Below are positions 6,615 through 17,789 of a stretch of 21,181 bases of DNA, one piece after another. The DNA is from JAKOQB01 sp036824465. GTDB taxonomy: Bacteria; Pseudomonadota; Gammaproteobacteria; Burkholderiales; Burkholderiaceae_F. The notes under the pieces are model-generated. The model had not been told where the DNA came from. It worked only from the letters and a program-made list of their open reading frames with translations, and ran no database searches. The DNA is taken from contig DAITAC010000072.1 in assembly GCA_036824465.1 (NCBI GenBank), positions 1-21,181 on the forward strand. Direction: 5' to 3'. The position numbers were made by a program, and so were the translations under genes. Position 1 is the stretch's first letter. Each line of letters opens with the position of its first letter.

Positions 6615-8891
6615 ATGAACAGGCGCTTGAGCCTCGGGCTCATGCTGGCCCTTGTCCTGGCCATGCTTGCGGCTCTGTCGCAATGGGCCTCTTACAAGAC
6701 GACCACCGAACTGCTGAGCCTGACGGTCCGCGAGCGCGAGATCGACAAGATCAAGACCGTCAGCCGGGTGATCGACGGCATGATTGCGCAGCATGCCAGG
6801 CGCCTCGAGCAGCTGACGAAATTGCTGGCAGGGGAAGACGAACTGCCGCAGGCGCTGATGCAGAGCGAGCCCCAGCGTCGCGCTTCCATCGCTGAGTTTC
6901 TCGACCGCGGACTCGATATCTTCAAGGTGGATGTTCTCGAAGTCACTGACGACCGGGAAATCATGGTCTACCGAGCACACGCGCCGGAGCGCCACGGTGA
7001 TCGCGCGACCGAGTGGGGTGTGGCCGAGGCGCTGGCCGGCACCGGGATGCTGGTGAGTTCCAACAGTCCCACGGGCATCCTGATTCGCGCCGTTGAGCCG
7101 CTGCGATCGGGCGACCGGGTGACCGGAACGCTGAGCGCCGGAATCCGCCTGAATGAGGCCTTCTTTCAGGCGCTGAGCCGCGAGGTCAGCGCCGAACTCG
7201 CGCTGCTGTCACGGTCAGGGAAGACCCTGGCCATGAGCCGCGCTCTGGAGGGCAAGATCGATTCGCAGGCGGTGACCGAAGCGTTTCACCAGAAGATCCC
7301 GATCTACCGGGAGGACGCCGCCGCGCGACTGACCAGTGTCTACCTGCCCGTGCTGATCGTCGACGAGGCGTACGTGGTGGTGGCGCAGATCAACAGCGGC
7401 TCGGCGTATCAGATGCTCGAACAGAGCGCGCGCCACTCGGCGGGGTACGCCGCGCTGATTGTGGTGGGTTGCGTCGTGCTCGGAATTCTTGCCCTGCGCT
7501 ATGCCCTGGCGCCACTGCGTCGCCTGCGAGCTCGTGCGGAAAGAACGGCCGTCGAATTGACCGGTGAATCCATCAAGGCGGGCGCCGGCGACGAAGTGTC
7601 CTCGGTCGTCCACGTCCTGGACACACTGACGGAGCGACTGATTCGGCGCAACCGTGATCTCGCGCAGGCAAAGGAAGCCGCCGATTTGGCCAACGAGTCC
7701 AAGACACAGTTCCTTTCCAACATGAGCCACGAGATCCGCACGCCGCTCAATGGCGTGCTGGGCATGGCCGAGCTGCTGCAGCACACGACGCTGGACCCAA
7801 CCCAATCGCGCTATGTCGAGGCCATTGCCTCGGCGGGCCGCTCGCTGCATGGGCTGCTGAGCGACGTCCTGGACCTGGCCAAGATCGAGTCCGGCAAGAT
7901 CGTCCTCGAGCAGATCGATTTCGACACGGCCACGCTGGTCGAAGACATCGCGGTGGTCTTCCGCGAACTCGCCTCCAGGCGCGGCAACCTGCTGATCACC
8001 GAGTCCGACCCGGCCGCCGATGTTCGCGTGGCGGGTGATCCCACGCGGCTGCGCCAGGTGCTTTCCAATCTGCTGGGCAACGCAGTGAAGTTCACCGAAC
8101 GTGGCACCGTCACGCTGTGCCGCAGGAGGATCGATCCGCCTCCCGGCGACAGCCGCATCTGGCTGCGCTTCACGGTGCGCGATACGGGCATCGGCATTGC
8201 GCCCGACGTTCTCGATCTACTGTTCAAGCCTTTCGTGCAGGCGGACGTTTCAACGACGCGACAGTTTGGCGGCAGCGGTCTGGGCCTGGTGATCAGCAAA
8301 CACCTGGTCGGGCTGATGGGCGGTTCGATTCATGCCGACAGCGCGCCCGGGCAAGGCGCAACGTTCTGGATCGACTTGCCGTTCGCGCAGGCAGCTTCCC
8401 CTTCGCCGACATCCCAATCGGTACTGCCCGTGCCGCGCCACGCTGCGGTCCGCGTGCTGGTCGCCGAGGACAACCCCGTCAATCAGACCGTGATCGAGGC
8501 CATGCTGGCACGCCTGGGCGCAACGCCGACCATGGTCAGCAATGGCGCGCTGGCGATCGAATCGCTGCAGGCAGGCAAGTTCGACATGGTGCTGATGGAT
8601 TGCCAGATGCCGGTGATGAATGGCTACGACGCAACGGCGCAGATCCGCGCGAGCGAGTCGCCGGGACGTCGAATGCCGATCATCGCGCTCACCGCCAACG
8701 CGCTCGCCGAAGACCGCGAGCGTTGCATCGCCGCCGGCATGGACGATTACCTGGCGAAACCACTCAGTCTTGCGTCCCTATCGGAGATGCTGCAGCGCTG
8801 GGCACCGGCGGTTGCACCGGCCGACCGCGGCGGGACTGCGCGCAGCCCCGCAGTGTCCGAGCAGTCAAACGCGACGACACAAGCCTCCTGA
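6615..8891 (+). CDS. Membrane hybrid sensor histidine kinase (dCACHE-like, HAMP, HisKA, HATPase, REC)
   Basis: 758 residues. TM1 is at about 5-26. A periplasmic region of about 245 residues follows, resembling double-CACHE or CHASE-type sensors. TM2 (about 275-298) leads into HAMP (about 298-350). The dimerisation/phosphoacceptor domain has SHEIRTPLNG with His372. The ATPase domain keeps NLLGNAVKF (N box), DTGIGI (G1), the F box and GGSGLGLVISK (G2). A C-terminal REC domain (about 612-730) keeps the acidic pair, phosphoacceptor Asp662 in VLMDCQMPVMNGY, the LTANA segment and the AKP lysine. No HPt domain is seen, so phosphate transfer to another protein is expected. It lies 51 bases after the PstS-like gene and is probably co-transcribed. 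The ribosome-binding site is weak, consistent with coupling. The sensed signal is unknown. Confidence 0.93.
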   Translation: MNRRLSLGLMLALVLAMLAALSQWASYKTTTELLSLTVREREIDKIKTVSRVIDGMIAQHARRLEQLTKLLAGEDELPQALMQSEPQRRASIAEFLDRGLDIFKVDVLEVTDDREIMVYRAHAPERHGDRATEWGVAEALAGTGMLVSSNSPTGILIRAVEPLRSGDRVTGTLSAGIRLNEAFFQALSREVSAELALLSRSGKTLAMSRALEGKIDSQAVTEAFHQKIPIYREDAAARLTSVYLPVLIVDEAYVVVAQINSGSAYQMLEQSARHSAGYAALIVVGCVVLGILALRYALAPLRRLRARAERTAVELTGESIKAGAGDEVSSVVHVLDTLTERLIRRNRDLAQAKEAADLANESKTQFLSNMSHEIRTPLNGVLGMAELLQHTTLDPTQSRYVEAIASAGRSLHGLLSDVLDLAKIESGKIVLEQIDFDTATLVEDIAVVFRELASRRGNLLITESDPAADVRVAGDPTRLRQVLSNLLGNAVKFTERGTVTLCRRRIDPPPGDSRIWLRFTVRDTGIGIAPDVLDLLFKPFVQADVSTTRQFGGSGLGLVISKHLVGLMGGSIHADSAPGQGATFWIDLPFAQAASPSPTSQSVLPVPRHAAVRVLVAEDNPVNQTVIEAMLARLGATPTMVSNGALAIESLQAGKFDMVLMDCQMPVMNGYDATAQIRASESPGRRMPIIALTANALAEDRERCIAAGMDDYLAKPLSLASLSEMLQRWAPAVAPADRGGTARSPAVSEQSNATTQAS

Positions 8892-9029
8892 TCGCGCTGA
8901 CGCCGATCGCGCTTGCAAGCGCGCGCTGGACAGCCGGGGAATGCCGCGAACCGTGCAGCGCATCTTGTGCAGCGGTGCGCCGTGAGCTACACCTCGTTTC
9001 CCGGCTTTCCGCACACGAGGAGACAGACC

Positions 9030-9626
9030 ATGCACAGATACCAGCCATTGGCCGTCTACGCGCCGCGTGCCGCGGCGCTGGCGCTCGCGAAGTCCGAGGC
9101 GCATGCAGACCTGAATGACCCCGCGGTCGATTTGTTCACGGATCTGCGCGTGGCCCCCGGCGTCGTCGTTCCAGCAACGGAGCCGCTCGAGGAAACGCGG
9201 CGCCTGATGCAGCTCGCAGGCGTGCGCATGGCGTTCGTCGTCGATGCGGCCGAACGCGTGATCGGCCTCGTCGTGCTCGCGGACCTGCAGGGCGAGCGGC
9301 CGACGCTCGAAGCCCGCAGTCGATCTGCCACGGTGCGCGATCTCGCCGTGACCGATGTCATGACGCCCGTGCCGCTGTGGGACGCGGTCGACGTCGGCAG
9401 CATCGCCAAGGCACGCATCGGCCATGTCGTCGCCACCTTCCGTGCGACCGGGCAGCGCTACCTGATCGTGACGGAGGAGCAGCGCGACAGCCACGGCGCC
9501 GCGCATACCCTCATCCGCGGCCTGTTCTCCGCCAACCGGGTCGAGCGCGCGATCGGACATCCCATCGAAGTCGAACTGCGCTCGCGCAATTTTGCCGAGC
9601 TGACTTCGGCGCTCGCCAATTCGTGA
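9030..9626 (+). CDS. CBS-domain protein
   Basis: 198 residues. The start was chosen at ATG 9030 because a GAGGAG ribosome-binding site lies about 8 bases upstream; an upstream in-frame extension to 8913 would start at TTG without such a site. Two CBS motifs are visible: about residues 36-95 (VAPGVVVPATEPLEETRRLM, then RMAFVVDAAERVIGLV) and about 100-165 (VTDVMTPVPLWDAVDV, then RYLIVTEEQ). Tandem CBS domains usually bind adenine nucleotides and act as regulatory modules. No catalytic domain, signal peptide or membrane segment is seen. It is separated from the kinase upstream by 138 bases, so it may have its own promoter. The role is unknown. Confidence 0.85.
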   Translation: MHRYQPLAVYAPRAAALALAKSEAHADLNDPAVDLFTDLRVAPGVVVPATEPLEETRRLMQLAGVRMAFVVDAAERVIGLVVLADLQGERPTLEARSRSATVRDLAVTDVMTPVPLWDAVDVGSIAKARIGHVVATFRATGQRYLIVTEEQRDSHGAAHTLIRGLFSANRVERAIGHPIEVELRSRNFAELTSALANS

Positions 9627-9632
9627 TTCGTT

Positions 9633-9681
9633 TTCCCCTTCAATGCACGGGGAATGACTCGTCGCCCCGGCCATGCCGGGG
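9633..9681. terminator. Two hairpins in the convergent interval (possible bidirectional terminator)
   Basis: Between the convergent CBS and GGDEF-EAL genes are two inverted repeats. TTCCCC/GGGGAA (9633-9638 with 9649-9654) has a 10-base loop, and CCCCGGC/GCCGGGG (9665-9671 with 9675-9681) has a CAT loop. Neither is followed by a convincing T-tract on either strand, so intrinsic termination is possible but unproven. Confidence 0.4.
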
Positions 9682-9707
9682 CCCGGTCGGCGGTGACCCA
9701 AGCTGCT

Positions 9708-11839
9708 TCAGCGATGCGTGCCGACGAGACTGAGCGCGGGCGCGCTCATCGACCACTGTTTGGCCAGCAACGCGGGAATGTCGGTGGCGGGGACGGGCAC
9801 GCTGAAGTAATAACCCTGCAACGTATCGCAGGCCAGATTCTTCAGCGCTTGTGACTGCTCGGGCGTCTCAACACCTTCCGCGGTCACGCTGAACCCGAGG
9901 CTCTTGGCCAGCGAAAGGATCGCTCGCACGATGGCGAAGTTCTCCGCATCGTCCGGCAGGCCCTTCACGAAACTCCGGTCAACCTTCAGGTTGTTCAGCG
10001 GCATGCGCTTGAGGTAGCTCATGGATGAATAGCCGGTGCCGAAGTCGTCCAGCGCCACCTGCACCCCGGCGTCGCGCAGCGCGCTCAGAGTCGCCAGGGT
10101 GGCATCACTGTCCTCCATCACCGCACCTTCAGTGATTTCGAGTTCCAGAAGTTCGGCGGCCAGTCCGGTCTGCTTCAGGACACCGAGGACGTTCTGCACC
10201 AGACTGGGATCCCTGAACTGCATCGGCGACAGATTGACCGCGACGCGCACGCCATGGCCGGCGCGCTGCCAGCGGGCCGCGTCCGCGCATGCGGTGCGCA
10301 GCACCCACAGGCCAATCGGAATGATCAGACCGTTCTCCTCGGCCAGGGGAATGAAATCCGCTGGTTCGACGATGCCCCGCTCGGGATGCATCCAGCGAAT
10401 CAGCGCCTCCACCGACTTGATGCGCGCGGCGGCAACGTCCAACTGAGGCTGATAGACAAGAGTGAATTCCCGACGCTCGAGGGCCAGGCGCAGACTGCTT
10501 TCCAGTTCCATGCGTTGCATGGCCTGCTCGGTCAGCGACGCGCTGTAGAACTGGCTGTTGTCGCGACCCGAGTCCTTGGCGTGGTACATCGCGGTGTCCG
10601 CGTGCTTGAGGAGCGTCGCTCCATCTTCGCCGTCCTGCGGGTAGAGCGCGATGCCGATGCTCGTCGTCAGCATCACTTCGCGCCCGTTAAGCACGAACGG
10701 TCGCCGCATCAGATGCAGGATCCGGTTCGCGACCATGAGCGCATCTTCCGGGCGCGCGATGTCCAGGATCATCGCGGTGAACTCGTCGCCACCCAGGCGC
10801 GCGAGTTCAACGTCGCCCCCCGCCTCGGTCGCACGCGACACCAGGTCGGAGGGGCGCAGTCCGCGGTGCAGGCGGTCCGCCGCCCACTGCAGGATCAGAT
10901 CTCCTGCGCTGTGCCCCATGGTGTCGTTGATGTTCTTGAATCCGTCGAGATCCATGAAGAGCACACCCAGCTTGTGTCCGCTCAGTTGAGCCCGCCTGAT
11001 TTCCCGATCCACCCTCTCGAGGAATGACTGCCGGTTGGGCAGCCCGGTCAACGTGTCGAAGTAGGCTAGCCGCAGGAATCTCTGCTCTGCCTCCTTGCGT
11101 TCGGTGATGTCGCGCGACAGGACAATGAAGTGCGGCTTCTGCCCGTCCCCGGTCGCCTTGCGGGACACGGACAACTCGAACCAGAACGTGCCGTGCGCAA
11201 GTTGCAGTTCAAACTGCTTGCCGGTGGATACGCCTTTTTCCTGCGCCACCCGCAATGCGGACATGCACACTTCCGCAGCCGCCGGCGGCAGTATTTCGCT
11301 GACCGTCTTGCCGATGAAGCTTCCGACCGGCGCCGCCAGCAACTCGATGTTTGGGGAGTGGTAGTCGATGTAGCGACCATCGATGTCGAGCTCGAACAAC
11401 AGATCCGGGATGGCTTTCAGGACTGCGGCGTTGCGGGCCTCCGCCGCGCGCAGATCCAGCGCGGACTGATATCCGCGCAGCAGGTATCGCACCCGATGGC
11501 CGACGAGCGCCCAGTTGATCGGCTTGGGGATGAAGTCGGTGGCACCGGCGCGGTATGCCTTGTCGACCGACTGCACATCGTCCCGGCCCGTGACCATGAC
11601 GATCGGCAGCAATTCACCCGCCTGAGCGCGCAACGCGGCGCAGACCTCATGTCCGTTCATGCCCGGCATTTCCACGTCGAGCATGACCATGTCGAACCGG
11701 CTTTCACGAAACTGGCGCAGAGCATCCTCGCCGTCGACCGCCGTGCTGACATCGAAGCCGGCCTTTTGCAATGCCGCGCGCATCAGGATCAAGGCGGTGG
11801 GATCGTCGTCGACGACCAGGATTTGCGTCGGCGCCTCCA

Positions 11840-11843
<4 letters not shown>
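9708..11843 (-). CDS. Response regulator with REC-PAS-GGDEF-EAL (c-di-GMP output protein)
   Basis: 711 residues, no membrane segment, so cytoplasmic. Domain order: REC (about 8-125), with an acidic triad at 12-14, phosphoacceptor Asp56 in VMLDVEMPGMNG and lysine in FIPKPI; PAS (about 135-250); GGDEF (about 260-430), with the intact signature at 351-355; and EAL (about 445-695), with EAL at 479-481, LEITEG, DDFGTGYSS, LKVDRSF, AEGVET and LQGYYFS. Both c-di-GMP activities could be present. An RPSD sequence resembles the inhibitory site but lies 17 rather than 5 residues before GGDEF because of an inserted loop (SRATEAGGDVE). The start codon overlaps the stop of the hybrid kinase gene (ATGA, 4 bases), so the two are translationally coupled. 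Inferred: its REC domain is the target of that kinase's phosphorelay. Confidence 0.95.
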
Positions 11844-14607
<2,764 letters not shown>

Positions 14608-14611
<4 letters not shown>

Positions 14612-15135
14612 TGACGAACCTCCGTGGCCAGGCGTAGCAGCTTCGAGCTGAGGTTGAGCCCCGCGGCACGCGCTGCCTGCAGGTTGGCCTCGAACGTGAT
14701 CTTGTTCTGCACCACGCCCATGTTCAGCGCCACGCCCTGGGCTGCTGCACCGGGACTGTCGGCCACGGTCAGCACCGCGGTGCCGCGCAGGCTGTCGAGC
14801 ACGCGCGGCAGGTTAGCGGTGGCCGAGCCGGCGATGAATACGATCTGACAGCCTTTAAGCGACTCAACGCTCGCCTTGCGGTGAACTGCGACGGAGCGGT
14901 CACCGACTTTTTTGCCCTGCAGCGGGTCGATTTCCTCGCCAAACGGATCCTTACCGAAGACACAGAGGTTCAGTGTCGTCCCGATGTTGGCGGGCCACTC
15001 GGTAAACAGTGCGAAGTTGTAGATGAACGCCGCCTTCAGCCGGTATTCGGGCAACTCCTCGCTCAAGGCCTGAGGCGCGAATGACGCGAGCGCCACACTG
15101 AAGAGCCACAGCAGGATGCGGGCGCTACGCTGCAT
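14608..15135 (-). CDS. YfiR/DUF4154-family periplasmic protein
   Basis: 175 residues. A signal peptide (ARILLWLFSVALASFAPQALS) is cleaved near residue 25, giving a small periplasmic protein. The mature start YRLKAAFIYNFALFTEWP and the segment LNLCVFGKDPFG followed by GCQIVFIAGS are characteristic of the YfiR (DUF4154) family. Two cysteines (58 and 96) match the spacing of one disulfide of Pseudomonas YfiR; the second pair is absent. Family role: in Pseudomonas, YfiR represses the CHASE8-containing cyclase YfiN from the periplasm. Here the next gene (4-base overlap) encodes a kinase with a CHASE8 domain, so the same contact is expected. The ATG at 15135 has a GGGAG site upstream and lies inside the end of the small upstream gene. 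Confidence 0.9.
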
Positions 15136-15385
15136 GGCGGCTCCCGGCAGGCTGCCCAGAGGCCACAGTCAGCACGCAATCCACTGGTGCCTGCGAAACG
15201 CGACGCGGCGAAATCTCGAGTTGCAGCAGACGCTCCAGCGGCAGGCGCAGCAACTGCTCCAGCGTGTAGGGATGCGCGGCGCTTGGAAAGGCGAGCGCCA
15301 GCGCCAGCAACCTAGGCAACAGGCGCCCGCGCCAATGAGCAGTGCTCACAGGCAGGCAGCGGTCAAGGTGCAACGAGCCTTTCAT
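15125..15385 (-). CDS. Small secreted protein resembling the N-terminus of the adjacent TonB receptor
   Basis: 86 residues from ATG 15385. An in-frame GTG at codon 13 would give a shorter, cleaner signal peptide. The N-terminus carries a basic, Leu/Ala-rich export signal (RLLPRLLALALAFPSAA). The mature part starts YTLEQLLRLPLERLLQLEIS and ends in a short polar tail with one cysteine. The LEQLL segment resembles the mature N-terminus of the neighbouring receptor (LSLEQLLDVTIVGASK). It starts 6 bases after the receptor stop and ends about 11 bases inside the YfiR-like gene. That fits a real operon member translated by coupling, since no Shine-Dalgarno is evident. I do not recognise a named family. 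It could be a remnant of a receptor N-terminal duplication or a small periplasmic partner. Confidence 0.55.
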   Translation of the reverse strand: MKGSLHLDRCLPVSTAHWRGRLLPRLLALALAFPSAAHPYTLEQLLRLPLERLLQLEISPRRVSQAPVDCVLTVASGQPAGSRHAA

Positions 15386-15391
15386 CGACGA

Positions 15392-17404
15392 TCAGAACTT
15401 GAAGCTGACCTTGACGCGAACGCTGCGGCCATCCTGTTCGAGGCTGTTCTGCCAGTTGGTGTCAGCACCCGGGTGCGCGTAGTGCTTGTCGAACAGGTTG
15501 TGGATGCCGATCGACACTTCCAGCCCCTTCGCCCACTGAGCTGCAACGAGGTTGAGGTTCGACAGCGCATAGCCGGCGAGCTCGGTGCCGTCGATCGTCT
15601 CGCGCCGGCTGTCGTACTGCAGTTCGTAGCCGAGGAGCAGCCCAGCGACGTTCAGCGGGCTGGAGAAGTTCAGCTTGCCGAGGAATTGCGGCGAGTTCTT
15701 AAGGCGTGCGCCATCGGCACTACGGACGTGCTGGAACGACGCGCTGCCGCGCAGGCGGGCGCCCCGCTCCCAGGTCTTGTCGACCGACAGTTCCAGCCCG
15801 TCAGCCTTCACTTGCTCGCCGGACTGGTACTGCGTCAGGCCGCTGACGGGATCGATCCCGAGCGTGATGAGGTTGCGCATGTCCCAGCGATAGACCGAGG
15901 CGCGCACGACCAGGTCGCGCGCGACCCGATGGTCGGCCACGAACTCCAGCGTGTCGATCGTCTCGCCCTTGAGCGCGGGATTGGCGACCTGCGAGACGCT
16001 GTCTTCATAGTCGCGCTCGTAAACGTTGGGCGCGCGATGGGCGCGGCCATACAGTGCCTTGAGCGAAGTCGTTGGCGCTGCCTGCCAGATCAATCCGGCA
16101 CGAGGGCTGGTGTTGCTTCCGGTCGTGTTGTTGCGGTCTACGCGCACGCCGAGCGTGGCCGTCACCGCGCTCGCCAGTTGCCACTCGTCCTGAAGGTAGA
16201 CGCCGGCGCGATAGCCCGAGCGCGCAACGACGACGTTGCCGATGAGGTTGGACGGGTCACCGAAAGTCTGGTCCTGGCGGGCGTTGTCCTGTGCCTCCAG
16301 GCCGATCATCAGCCTGTGTTTGGCCACCGCGGTGGACAGCGCGCGCAGCTCCAAGCCGCGCCAGTCTCCCGCTGCGGTAGCGGGCGCCCAGGTGCCGCCG
16401 TAGCTGTTCTCGGCGTTGAAGCGATAGTTGCCGACGAACAACCGGCCGAACAGATGCAGCGTGTCTGCCGCGAAACGGTCCTGGTATTGCAGCTGCGACA
16501 GCACGTAGCGATCGCGCTGATACTGTCCCGCCACCAACGAGTCGGAAAAATACACACCGGTGGGGTCGTCCTTGCGGCGATCTCCATAAACGAGGTCGAG
16601 CGACCATGGGCCTCGCGCGACGCGGGCGAAGAACTCCTTGTCCCGCTCGCCATCCATGGCGCGCGCGGCGCCCGAGACGTCCGCGCCGTCCGGAGCCGCG
16701 CCCGGGTACACGAAGAAGCGGTCTTCGCCCCGCGCGCGCATGCCGGAAACCGACAGCATTACATCGACATCGTTGTCGAGGACCTTGCCCCAGGTTGCGC
16801 GGCCTTCGCGCGCTGACTGCGGGTGCTGGTAGGCGGCGGCCAGTTCGGCTCCATCGACGCCACCGCCGTTGCGCGTGACCACGTTGATGACGCCGAACAT
16901 CGCGTTCTGCCCGTACACCGCGCCGCCCGGGCCTGGGATGAATTCGATGCGCTCGATCAGATCGAGATCGAGCGGCAGCTCGCGCCCGCTCGACACGCCG
17001 TCATAGACGTTATCGTTTACGCGGTTGCCGTTGATGGTGAGCAGCACGCGCGTCACGTAGTCGCCCGGCAGGCCGAAACCGCGCACGCCGAGGTAGGTGT
17101 ACTGGCGATCGTAGGTGAGATGGACGCCGGGCAGGCTGGCGAGGGCCTCCGCGAGCGTGCGCCAGCCGAACGTTTTGATTTCGCCGCGCGTGATCACACT
17201 CACCGCGGCGGCGACCTCGCTCTGCTTCTGTTCGTACTTGGAGGCACCGACAATGGTGACGTCGAGCAACTGCTCCAGGCTCAACGAAGTGAGATCTGTC
17301 GCCGCCTGCGCCGGGAACGCCGCGGCAACAGCGAGGCAAAGCAACAGCTTGCGTTTGCCATCGATGGACCTGCGCAAGGCTTGTGATTCCTTTGTCGAGG
17401 TCAT
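15392..17404 (-). CDS. TonB-dependent outer-membrane receptor
   Basis: 670 residues from ATG 17404, chosen because a GGAAAG ribosome-binding site lies just upstream; earlier in-frame starts (ATG 17431, TTG 17437) only add a charged leader. The signal peptide (KRKLLLCLAVAAAFPAQA) is cleaved near residue 34. The plug domain (about 50-165) has the typical VSVITRGEI, LAEALASLPGV, LGVRGFG, ERIEFIPGPGGAVYG and GVINVVTRNG segments. The rest (about 170-670) is a beta-barrel with an NLFDKHY motif and a C-terminal Phe (VKVSFKF), as expected for outer-membrane barrels. There is no N-terminal signalling domain of the FecA/FpvA type. It is the first gene of a five-gene operon ending in c-di-GMP enzymes. 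The ligand is unknown; there are no siderophore or haem genes nearby, so a sensory role is plausible. Confidence 0.93.
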   Translation of the reverse strand: MTSTKESQALRRSIDGKRKLLLCLAVAAAFPAQAATDLTSLSLEQLLDVTIVGASKYEQKQSEVAAAVSVITRGEIKTFGWRTLAEALASLPGVHLTYDRQYTYLGVRGFGLPGDYVTRVLLTINGNRVNDNVYDGVSSGRELPLDLDLIERIEFIPGPGGAVYGQNAMFGVINVVTRNGGGVDGAELAAAYQHPQSAREGRATWGKVLDNDVDVMLSVSGMRARGEDRFFVYPGAAPDGADVSGAARAMDGERDKEFFARVARGPWSLDLVYGDRRKDDPTGVYFSDSLVAGQYQRDRYVLSQLQYQDRFAADTLHLFGRLFVGNYRFNAENSYGGTWAPATAAGDWRGLELRALSTAVAKHRLMIGLEAQDNARQDQTFGDPSNLIGNVVVARSGYRAGVYLQDEWQLASAVTATLGVRVDRNNTTGSNTSPRAGLIWQAAPTTSLKALYGRAHRAPNVYERDYEDSVSQVANPALKGETIDTLEFVADHRVARDLVVRASVYRWDMRNLITLGIDPVSGLTQYQSGEQVKADGLELSVDKTWERGARLRGSASFQHVRSADGARLKNSPQFLGKLNFSSPLNVAGLLLGYELQYDSRRETIDGTELAGYALSNLNLVAAQWAKGLEVSIGIHNLFDKHYAHPGADTNWQNSLEQDGRSVRVKVSFKF

Positions 17405-17789
17405 TTCTTTCCTTTCGAAATCGCGCGCCATTCGCAAGCAAATCGCTCGGTCGGCGATCAGCCATCAACCCGTCAACACTTAAGTCCGCACTTCCACGTT
17501 AACGGCCTCGATCAAAGGTTTTTAACGGACACCCCGACAGCGCATTCTCTTGAATTGACATGAGAAAACAGCGCTCCCGCCGATGGTCGAACTCCGCGAT
17601 GAGTAAGTGGCCGCATTCCGTGGCAATTAGACTGAAGCCATTAGCTCGGGAGAATCCGGCAAACGATCTAGATCGATCGTCGTTCATTGCCGACGATCGT
17701 TCCGTCCAACTCGCTGAGCGGCGGGTCGCTTACCCGACCAGTTCAATCGGCGCGAAACAGCATCCGTCACGTTCTGCACCAACCACTGT
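17405..17789. other. Intergenic region upstream of the TonB-receptor operon
   Basis: About 385 bases without a supportable gene. It separates the stop of the FIST-linked kinase from the receptor start and is less GC-rich than its surroundings. It should hold the terminator of the kinase operon and the promoter of the receptor operon. I see a strong inverted repeat at 17674-17699 and an AG-rich ribosome-binding site next to 17404, but no convincing -35/-10 pair. Short open frames on both strands look like chance. Confidence 0.6.
17674..17699. repeat. Perfect 9-bp inverted repeat in intergenic region
   Basis: CGATCGTCG (17674-17682) and CGACGATCG (17691-17699) are exact reverse complements around an 8-base spacer. 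A further overlapping ACGATC/GATCGT pair lies just to the left (17663-17680). There is no T-tract on the minus strand, so a protein-binding operator or RNA hairpin is as likely as a terminator. Confidence 0.7.

Noticed and set aside
8908..8923. 16-bp perfect palindrome CGCGCTTGCAAGCGCG after the hybrid kinase gene
   Set aside because: It has no loop and no T-tract, so it is not a terminator, and a GC-rich palindrome of this length can arise by chance. It remains a possible protein-binding site but has no supporting context.
8913..9029. N-terminal extension of the CBS protein from a TTG start
   Set aside because: ATG 9030 has a strong GAGGAG site at proper spacing, while the extension has no ribosome-binding site and unlikely composition.
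15116..16816. 566-residue plus-strand frame antisense to the TonB receptor
   Set aside because: The receptor reading frame has plug and barrel motifs and a signal peptide; the antisense product has none and is explained by GC bias.
17499..17687. Small frames in the 385-base gap before the receptor (62 residues minus strand; 61 and 109 residues plus strand)
   Set aside because: No signal peptide, domain, conserved-looking composition or ribosome-binding site, and the plus-strand ones overlap the kinase antisense.
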